A stretch of 64,000 bases of DNA. Origin: Variovorax sp. OV700. Lineage in GTDB: Bacteria > Pseudomonadota > Gammaproteobacteria > Burkholderiales > Burkholderiaceae_C. A model generated the notes under the pieces. It was not told the DNA's origin and searched no databases. It was given only the letters and a program-made list of their open reading frames with translations. The stretch is taken from assembly GCF_900099805.1 (NCBI RefSeq), contig NZ_FNDR01000005.1, positions 62,001 to 126,000 on the forward strand, given 5' to 3'. Positions 57,525 to 64,000 of the stretch are shown piece after piece (position 1 is the first letter of the stretch; each line of letters starts with the position of its first letter). A program made the position numbers and the translations under genes.

Positions 57525-57560
57525 CACATTGCCGTCACGGGTGGTGTGACGGCCAATGTG
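57525..57560. promoter_or_regulatory. Long hairpin/palindrome before the ATP-grasp gene
   Basis: CACATTGCCGTCAC and GTGACGGC-C-AATGTG form a 14-bp stem with one bulged base and a 7-nt loop (GGGTGGT). No T-tract follows, so it is not a typical terminator. It could be an operator, an RNA-processing site or an attenuating hairpin between the two large genes. Confidence 0.6.
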
Positions 57561-57596
57561 CCAAATGTCCCTTTGCGGCCTTTTTATACCGGTGCC

Positions 57597-60500
57597 TCAG
57601 CGCCGCAAGTCCAGCGTGAAAGGGAATTCGCGGCTGCCCGCGAGCTCGATGGTGGCCGGCGGCGTGCGCATCAGGCCGGGCGTATGGCCCATCTCGGTGA
57701 AGCGCGACATGCGCCGGCTTTCTGCTTCGTAGGCATTGACCGGGAAGGTGTCGTAGTTGCGTCCGCCCGGGTGGGCGACGAAATACTGGCAGCCGCCCAG
57801 CGAGCGCTTCATCCAGGTGTCCACGATGTCGAAGGTCAGCGGGGCATGGGCGCCGATGCTCGGATGCAGCGCCGAGGGCGGGTTCCAGGCCTTGTAGCGC
57901 ACGCCCGCGACGAACTCGCCCACGGTCCCGGTGGGCTGCAGCGGCAGTACCTTGCCATTGACGGTGATCACGTGTCGGCTTTCGTTCAGACCGGTCACGC
58001 GCACCTCGATGCGTTCGAGCGACGAATCGACATAGCGCACCGTGCCGCCGGCCGAGCCTTCCTCGCCCATCACGTGCCAGGGCTCGAGCGCGTTGCGCAG
58101 CGAGAGCTCCACGCCCATGGCCTGCACCTGGCCCACCAAGGGGAAGCGGAACTCGAAATGCGGTGCAAACCAGTCGACGTCGAAGCCGAAGCCGGCCTGG
58201 CGCATCTCGCTGATCACGTCGTCGAAGTCCATCTTGACGAAGGTGGGCAGCAGGAATCGGTCGTGCAGCTCGGTGCCCCAGCGCGTGACAGGGGCCTTGT
58301 ACGGGTCGTCCCAGAAGCGCGCCACCAGCGCGCGGATGAGCAGCTGCTGCGCAATGCTCATGCGCGCATGCGGCGGCATTTCGAAGGCGCGCAGTTCGAG
58401 CAGGCCGAGCCGGCCGGTGCTGGAGTCGGGCGAGTAGAGCTTGTCGATGCAGAACTCGCTGCGATGCGTGTTGCCCGACACGTCGATCAGGATGTTGCGC
58501 AGCGTGCGGTCGACCAGCCAGGCCGGCATGTTCTGGCCGTGGATCTCGCGGTTCCTGGCAATTTCCTTCAGGGCGATTTCGAGCTCGTAGACCTGGTCGT
58601 TGCGTGCCTCATCCACGCGCGGCGCCTGGCTGGTCGGGCCGATGAACATGCCCGAGAACAGGTAGCTCAGCGACGGATGGTTGTGCCAGTAGAGCAAGAG
58701 GCTCGCAAGCAGCTCGGGCCGGCGCAGGAACGGGCTGTCCGCGGGCGTGGCGCCGCCCATCACGAAGTGATTGCCGCCGCCGGTACCGGTGTGGCGTCCG
58801 TCGGTCATGAACTTCTCGGCCGAGAGTCGGGTTTCGAATGCGGCGTTGTAGAGAAACTCGGTGTGATCGACCAGTTCTTTCCAGCTGTGGGCCGGATGGA
58901 TGTTGACTTCGATCACGCCCGGATCGGGGGTGACGGCCAGCATTTTGAGGCGCGGGTCGCGCGGCGGCGGGTAGCCTTCCATCACGATGCGCATGCCCAG
59001 CTGCTGCGCCGTGGCCTCGACGGCCGCGACGAGGTCCAAGTAATCTTCCAGGCGCGCGAGCGGCGGCATGAAGACGTAGAGCACGCCCGAGGCACTGCCC
59101 TTTTTCTCGGCTGCGGGGCCGTTGGCGCGCCGCGGATCGCGCACCTCGACGCACAGCGCCGTGCGCGTGACCCAATGGGCCGATTCGCCGCGCAGGGGCT
59201 GGCGGGTGGCCTGCGCCTTGAGGCCCTCGGCTGCATCGGCCGGTGATGTCTTGCCCTTGCCATCGCCTGTGGCTGCTTCGGCAGCTGCGGTGCCGCCAAC
59301 GCCCGGAGCCTGCATGCGCACGGCCGCGGGCACCACGGGCGGCGCACCGAATTCATAGGGCACCGTGCCGAGGTCGGCGCCCATGCCGCCTCCGGCAGGC
59401 ACGGCATACCGTGCGCGGTAGTCGGACGAACTCGGCAGGGCTGCGCGCGGCGCGGTCGGGTCGCGTTCGACCAGGTAAGGGTAGTCGCCCTTGCTGGCCC
59501 AGGGCTGCGAATCGAGCGGCAGGCGGTAGCCCATGGGCGAGTCGCCCGGGATCAGGTAGAGCCGGTCGTCGCGCAGGAACCAGGGGCCGGTTTTCCAGCC
59601 AGGGCCTTCGAGCGCGGGGGCGTCCACATCGGCATTGGCGGGTTCGAGCGGCAGCATGTAGCCGATGACGGCGTCGAGCTTTTGCGTGAACACGCGGCGC
59701 AGGCGAACCCGCTCGAGTTCGTCGTCGAGCTTCGATTCGAAGGGGTCGACGTTGACCGGCAGGCGGCGTTCGCGCCAGAGGTAGTAATAAACGTCTTCGT
59801 AGCCGGGCTGCGCGTAGCGCTCGGTGATGCCGAGCTTGTGTGCCAGCACGGTGGTGAAGCGGCGTGCGTCTTCGCTCGTGTAGTGCGTGGGCACGCGTTC
59901 GTCGGCAAAAAGTTCGGGGTCGTGCCAGAGCGTCTGGCCGTCGGCGCGCCAGAAGATCGAAAGCGCCCAGCGCGGCAGTTGCTCGCCCGGATACCACTTG
60001 CCCTGCCCGAAGTGAAGAAAACCGCCCTGGCCGTATTCGGCGCGCAGCTTGTGGACGAGCTCGGTGGCATAGCCGCGCTTGGTGGGGCCGAGCGCATCGG
60101 TGTTCCACTCGGGCGCGTCGCGGTCGCTGGTGGCCACGTAGGTGGGCTCGCCGCCCATCGTGAGCCGCACGTCGCCGGCCGTGAGGCGCGCATCGACCGC
60201 GTCGCCGAGCGCCAGCACCTCGGCCCACTGCTCTTCGGAGTAGGGCTTGGTCACGCGCGGCGATTCGTAGATGCGCGTGACCTTCATTTCATGGCCGAAA
60301 TCGACCTCGGCTTCGTCGACGCCGCCTTCGATGGGCGCGGCGCTCGAAGGTGTGGGTGTGCACGCCAGCGGAATGTGGCCTTCGCCGGCTAGGAGGCCCG
60401 AGGTGGCATCCAGGCCGACCCAGCCCGCGCCCGGCAAGAACACTTCGCACCAGGCATGCAGGTCGGTGAAGTCGACTGTGGTGCCGCTCGGGCCGTCGAG

Positions 60501-61142
60501 CGCCTTCACGTCGGGCGTGAGCTGAATCAGGTAGCCCGAGACGAAGCGCGCCGCCAGTCCGCAGTGGCGCAGCAGTTGCACCAGCAGCCAGCCCGAGTCG
60601 CGGCAGGAGCCGCTGCCGTTGGTGAGGGTTTCTTCCGGCGTCTGCACGCCGGGCTCCATGCGGATCAGGTAGTTGACGTCCTGCTGGACTTGCTGGTTGA
60701 TGCCGACCAGGAAGTCGATGGTGCGCTGTTCCTTGCGCTCGATCTTGTCGAGGTAGGCCGACAGCAGCGGTGTGGGCTCCTCGGTGACGAGGTAAGGCGC
60801 GAGTTCCTCGGCCTGCGAGGCGGTGTACTTGAACGGAAAGTTCTCGGCCTGCGGCTCGAGAAAAAAGTCGAACGGGTTGTAGACCGCCATTTCGACCACG
60901 AGATCGACCGTGACCTTGAACTCGCGCGTCTTCTCGGGAAACACGAGCCGCGCCTGGTAGTTGGCGAACGGGTCCTGCATCCAGTTGACGAAGTGATCGG
61001 CCGGCTCGACCTGCAGCGAATACGAAATGACCTTGCTGCGGCAATGCGGCGCGGGCCGCAGGCGCACGACCTGTGGGCCCAGCTGCACCAGGCGGTCGTA
61101 TTTGTAGTGGGTGACGTGGTGGAGTGCGGCGTGAATGGACAT
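57597..61142 (-). CDS. Transglutaminase-DUF2126 protein
   Basis: 1181 residues. The first 300 residues are a transglutaminase-like module with a bacterial N-terminal beta domain (HAALHHVTHYKYDRLVQLGPQ) and a Cys/His/Asp core: SGSCRDSGWLL (about 178), TDLHAWCEVFLPGAGWVGLDATSGLL (His about 230, Asp about 245). The remaining 850 residues are DUF2126, seen in GGEPTYVATSDRDAPEWN (about 330), GQGKWYPGEQLPRW (about 378), GGGNHFVMGG (about 790), and an N-terminal Gly-rich insertion near 615-660. DUF2126 is predicted to be a GCS-like ligase or glutamine-synthetase-fold enzyme in the literature. It heads the minus-strand operon. Confidence 0.9.
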   Translation of the reverse strand: MSIHAALHHVTHYKYDRLVQLGPQVVRLRPAPHCRSKVISYSLQVEPADHFVNWMQDPFANYQARLVFPEKTREFKVTVDLVVEMAVYNPFDFFLEPQAENFPFKYTASQAEELAPYLVTEEPTPLLSAYLDKIERKEQRTIDFLVGINQQVQQDVNYLIRMEPGVQTPEETLTNGSGSCRDSGWLLVQLLRHCGLAARFVSGYLIQLTPDVKALDGPSGTTVDFTDLHAWCEVFLPGAGWVGLDATSGLLAGEGHIPLACTPTPSSAAPIEGGVDEAEVDFGHEMKVTRIYESPRVTKPYSEEQWAEVLALGDAVDARLTAGDVRLTMGGEPTYVATSDRDAPEWNTDALGPTKRGYATELVHKLRAEYGQGGFLHFGQGKWYPGEQLPRWALSIFWRADGQTLWHDPELFADERVPTHYTSEDARRFTTVLAHKLGITERYAQPGYEDVYYYLWRERRLPVNVDPFESKLDDELERVRLRRVFTQKLDAVIGYMLPLEPANADVDAPALEGPGWKTGPWFLRDDRLYLIPGDSPMGYRLPLDSQPWASKGDYPYLVERDPTAPRAALPSSSDYRARYAVPAGGGMGADLGTVPYEFGAPPVVPAAVRMQAPGVGGTAAAEAATGDGKGKTSPADAAEGLKAQATRQPLRGESAHWVTRTALCVEVRDPRRANGPAAEKKGSASGVLYVFMPPLARLEDYLDLVAAVEATAQQLGMRIVMEGYPPPRDPRLKMLAVTPDPGVIEVNIHPAHSWKELVDHTEFLYNAAFETRLSAEKFMTDGRHTGTGGGNHFVMGGATPADSPFLRRPELLASLLLYWHNHPSLSYLFSGMFIGPTSQAPRVDEARNDQVYELEIALKEIARNREIHGQNMPAWLVDRTLRNILIDVSGNTHRSEFCIDKLYSPDSSTGRLGLLELRAFEMPPHARMSIAQQLLIRALVARFWDDPYKAPVTRWGTELHDRFLLPTFVKMDFDDVISEMRQAGFGFDVDWFAPHFEFRFPLVGQVQAMGVELSLRNALEPWHVMGEEGSAGGTVRYVDSSLERIEVRVTGLNESRHVITVNGKVLPLQPTGTVGEFVAGVRYKAWNPPSALHPSIGAHAPLTFDIVDTWMKRSLGGCQYFVAHPGGRNYDTFPVNAYEAESRRMSRFTEMGHTPGLMRTPPATIELAGSREFPFTLDLRR

Positions 61143-61182
61143 GCGTTTTGTGTGCAGTACTGCGAGATTGCATCGAAAAGAT

Positions 61183-61204
61183 GTCTCTTGTGAGACGCAT
61201 ACTA
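61183..61204 (-). promoter_or_regulatory. Candidate promoter and inverted repeat of the DUF2126 operon
   Basis: TAGTAT (minus strand, 61204-61199) is a -10 candidate with CGTTAA 17 bp upstream as a weak -35. Just downstream lies GTCTC-TTGT-GAGAC (61183-61196), a 5-bp inverted repeat near the predicted transcription start, which could be an operator. The leader would be about 50 nt. Confidence 0.35.
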
Positions 61205-61263
61205 GCCCAGAAGCAAAGCAATTAACGCGCCATTGAGCGCGGGCCTGGGAGGGTTTGCATCAT

Positions 61264-63761
61264 GTGTTCCGGAGTTTGTTGTTGACGCCGGTGCGGGCGT
61301 CCGGTGTCGTCATGGCCGGGTCGTGGGCCTTTGCCGCGCTGGGCGGAACGCTGCTCGGCGCCGCATGCCAGTTGCATCAGGCACGGCTGTGGAGCGGGGG
61401 TGCCTATGCGGCCTTGTTCTTCACGGGTCTCGCGGGGCTGGCCCTGCTTTCGCGGCGATGGCGGCCGATATTTCATTGGCCTCGTGCATGGCGCATGCTG
61501 GCCGGGCTGCCGGTGATCGTGGCCCTGGCCTGCGGAACCTTCGCCGGAGGCGGGCTCGCAGGGTGGCGGGCGGCTGCCTATGCAAGCGGCGCGCTGGACC
61601 CGGCCATCGAAGGACGAGACCTGCAGGTGGTCGGCGTGGTGGCGCAGATGCCGCAGCGCAACGAGGGCGGTACGCGGTTTCGGCTCGACGTGGAGTCGGC
61701 CCGCTGGGCCGATGAGCCCCTCGCATCGCCGCCGCGTGTTCCGGCACGCGTTGCACTCGGCTGGTATCGCGACGACACCAGCCTCTGGGGACGCGCTCCC
61801 GAAGGGCGAGCCGCGGCCAGGGGAGACGCGGCCGCCCCGCTGCACGCGGGCGAACGCTGGCGCCTCACGGTCCGGCTCAAGGCGCCGCATGGCAATCTCA
61901 ATCCGCATGGCTTTGACAGCGAACTGTGGATGTGGGAGCAGGGCGTGCATGCCAGCGGCTACGTGCGAACGGGCGCCCGCGACGCGGCGCCGGCACGTTT
62001 GCAAGCCACGTGGCAGCACCCGCTCGAACGGGCGCGCGAAGCGGTGCGAGACGCGGTTTCGAGCGCGTCGCCGATCCTCGGCAGGCGGGCGTGATCGCTG
62101 CCCTCGTCACCGGGGACCAGGGCGCCATCGAGCGCAACGACTGGGATATTTTTCGCGCCACCGGCGTGGCGCACCTGATGTCGATCTCGGGGCTTCACAT
62201 CACCATGTTTGCCTGGCTCGCGGCGCATGCGGTCGGCGCCCTGTGGCGCCGCAGCGGGCGGCTGATGATGCGCTTTCCCGCACCGCAGGCCGCGCTCGTT
62301 GGCGGCGTGCTCCTGGCCGGGCTCTATGCGCTTTTCAGCGGCTGGGGCGTGCCTTCGCAACGCACGGTCTGGATGCTGGCCACCGCGGCGCTGCTGCGCC
62401 TCACGGGGCGTCGTTGGCCGTGGCCCCACATCTGGCTGCTGATCGCGGCGGTGGTGGTCGGCATCGATCCCTGGGCGCTGATGCAGGCCGGTTTCTGGCT
62501 CAGCTTCGTCGCGGTCGGGGTGCTGTTCACGACCGGCTTCATGCGGGCGGCCGACGAGAAGACGGGACCGGCGGCCCGGCTGCTGGCGTTTTTTCGCGAG
62601 CAATGGGTGATCACGCTGGCGCTGACGCCGCTCGGCCTGCTGCTTTTCCAGCAGGTCTCGGTGGTGGGCCTGCTGGCCAACGCCGTTGCGATCCCCTGGG
62701 TCACGCTGGTGATCACGCCGCTGGCCATGCTGGGCACTGCCGTGGCGCCCCTCTGGGACGTCGCCGCATGGTCGGTCCAGGCGCTGGCCTTGCTCTTGCG
62801 CTGGCTGGCCGCATTGCCGTACGCCACGCTGTCCATGGCCGCTCCGCCGGCGTGGATGGCAGCGTGCGGGGTGGCCGGCGGCGTCCTGCTGGCCATGCGG
62901 CTGCCGTGGTCGCTGCGCACGCTGGGCCTGCCGTTCCTGCTGCCGGTGCTGCTGTGGCAGGCGCCCCGGCCGCCCGCGGGGGAGTTCGAGCTGCTGGCCG
63001 CGGACATCGGACAGGGGAACGCGGTCCTCGTGCGCACCGCAACGCACAGCCTGCTGTACGACGCGGGGCCGCGCTACAGCCTCGAAAGCGACGCCGGCCA
63101 TCGCGTGCTCGTCCCCTTGCTGCGCGCTTTCGACGAACGCCTGGACATGCTGCTGCTGAGCCATCGCGACAGCGACCACACCGGGGGCGCGGCCGCGGTG
63201 CTCGCGATGCAGCCGCAGGCTGCGCTCCTGAGCTCGATCGAAGCCGCGCATCCGCTGCAGTCGGTGCGCCCGGCCCGGCGTTGCGAAGCCGGCCAGCGCT
63301 GGACCTGGGACGGGGTGGATTTCGAAGTTCTCCATCCCGTGGCCGCCGACTATCTTTCCTTCACCAAGCCCAATGCCATTTCCTGCGTGCTGCGCGTCGC
63401 CAACGGCCGCGCCACGGCGCTGCTGGCCGGCGACATCGAGCGCCTGCAGGAAGCGGCGCTGGTGTCGCGAACCGGGGTGCTGCAGGCCGATGTGCTGCTG
63501 GCACCGCACCATGGCAGCAAGACCTCGTCGAGCGACGTGCTGCTCGGGGCGGTGCGCCCGCGCATCGCGCTGGTCCAGGCGGGCTATCGCAATCGCTTCG
63601 GCCATCCGGCCCCGGAGGTGGTCGAGCGCTATGCCGCGCACGGGGTGCGGCTGGTGGAAAACGTGCCCTGCGGCGCCGCTTCATGGCACAGCCGGGCGCC
63701 GGCCGAGGTCGGCTGCGAACGGGAGCGCCAGGCCCGTTACTGGCACCACCGCCTGCCTTGA
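61264..63761 (+). pseudogene. comEC: DNA-uptake channel ComEC/Rec2, frameshifted
   Basis: The gene would encode about 830 residues but is split. Frame 1 (from GTG 61264 or TTG 61255) runs to a stop at 62094 and ends EAVRDAV plus unrelated residues. The homology resumes in another frame at about 62058 (FERVADPRQAGVIAALVTGDQGAIE) and continues to 63761. Adding one T in the TTT at 62057-62059 would restore a single protein. The first part has the N-terminal membrane region and OB-like domain; the second holds the competence domain (MSISGLHITMFAW, GWGVPSQRTVWM) and the MBL domain (SHRDSDHTGG, APHHGSKTSSS). ComEC carries single-stranded DNA across the inner membrane. Confidence 0.85.
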
Positions 63762-63851
63762 GGGCGCCCGCCGGACCCGAAATCGCGCCAACATAGGGCT
63801 TTCACTGGCCTCGAACTTGCTAAGCTATGGCTCAAGGAGATTGGTCGTTCC

Positions 63852-64000
63852 ATGCACAAATTCGATGAGATGTATGAGCAGTTGCCCTATGCGGGGGCTG
63901 CAATCAGGCAACACTACAAGCGCTACGACCAATGGCTTGCGAAGCAACCCGGCGAGGTGATGCGGGCGCGTCGCGAGGAGGCGGAAATGATCTTCCGCCG
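63852..64000 (+). CDS. Start of a probable circularly permuted ATP-grasp protein (cut by window edge)
   Basis: About 50 residues are visible from the ATG at 63852. FDEMYEQL, then a segment ending IRQHYKRYDQWLA and RREEAEMIFRR, matches the N-terminal pattern of circularly permuted ATP-grasp proteins of the DUF404/407 type, which begin FDEM...RPHY-x-Y-x-x-WLA and an Arg/Glu-rich helix. It would be a second ATP-grasp in this neighbourhood, on the strand opposite the first cluster. The call rests on a short stretch, so it is tentative. An AAGGAG sequence lies about 18 bp upstream of the ATG. Confidence 0.6.
   Translation, partial: MHKFDEMYEQLPYAGAAIRQHYKRYDQWLAKQPGEVMRARREEAEMIFR

Noticed and set aside
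54985-59246. Two very long plus-strand frames opposite the ATP-grasp and DUF2126 genes
   Set aside because: His/Arg/Glu-rich shadow composition and no domain signature; the minus-strand genes have full domain sets.
62050-62094. Programmed ribosomal frameshift in comEC
   Set aside because: The site G GTT TCG is not a canonical slippery heptamer, and no stem-loop or Shine-Dalgarno-like stimulator is evident; a mutation or read error is simpler.

Overview
The window is high-GC, gene-dense bacterial chromosome (gaps between genes are all under about 210 bp) and reads as a member of the Burkholderiales, family Comamonadaceae, most likely Variovorax or a close relative. This is inferred from the pyrG-kdsA-eno-ftsB operon, orphan Bug/TctC receptors, betaproteobacterial HslO, parE/parC arrangement, and GC-rich intergenic repeats of a type I associate with Comamonadaceae. 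I see no rRNA, tRNA, CRISPR array, transposase or prophage; it is core-type chromosome with several accessory metabolic blocks.

Layout. 1-7.9 kb: lipoprotein hydrolase (cut by the window edge), mutL, DedA protein, glycine-zipper lipoprotein, amiC-tsaE, queG, AEC transporter. 8-14.7 kb: a Bug receptor, then the operon xerD / DUF72 / second Bug receptor / MaoC, then DUF455 diverging from gamma carbonic anhydrase and hslO. 14.7-21.6 kb (minus strand): secreted protein, NadR-like kinase and pnuC (NAD salvage), then the operon pyrG-kdsA-DUF1330-eno-ftsB. 21.7-27.2 kb: coaBC, membrane protein, dut, glycine-zipper lipoprotein, FKBP PPIase diverging from the roxA-like oxygenase, small lipoprotein. 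27.2-32.2 kb (minus): MFS, tiny membrane protein, methyltransferase, dapA, bamC, MBL hydrolase. 32.4-39.1 kb: parE, lytic transglycosylase, Kelch protein, parC, small membrane protein. 39.1-45.2 kb: MBL lipoprotein, PGAP1-like hydrolase, isochorismatase-like hydrolase, phosphoesterase, CorA-like protein.

45.2-52.1 kb is the most informative block. A polar-amino-acid-type ABC transporter (two permeases, binding protein, ATPase) is followed without a break by genes resembling kguE, kguK, kguD and ptxS, the 2-ketogluconate set. The promoter carries an exact copy of the known PtxS operator palindrome TGAAACCGGTTTCA. The usual MFS transporter KguT is absent here, so the ABC system probably imports 2-ketogluconate or a related sugar acid.

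52-61.1 kb (minus) is a circularly permuted ATP-grasp/alpha-E, transglutaminase and transglutaminase-DUF2126 cluster with a solute-binding lipoprotein embedded in it. The cluster type is known from comparative genomics but its product is not established. Beyond a frameshifted comEC, a second probable ATP-grasp gene begins at the right edge.

A recurring regulatory theme is a -10-like hexamer ending only 6-8 bp before the start codon (mutL, dedA, queG, xerD, DUF455, coaBC, FKBP PPIase, roxA, MFS, parE), which suggests leaderless transcripts.
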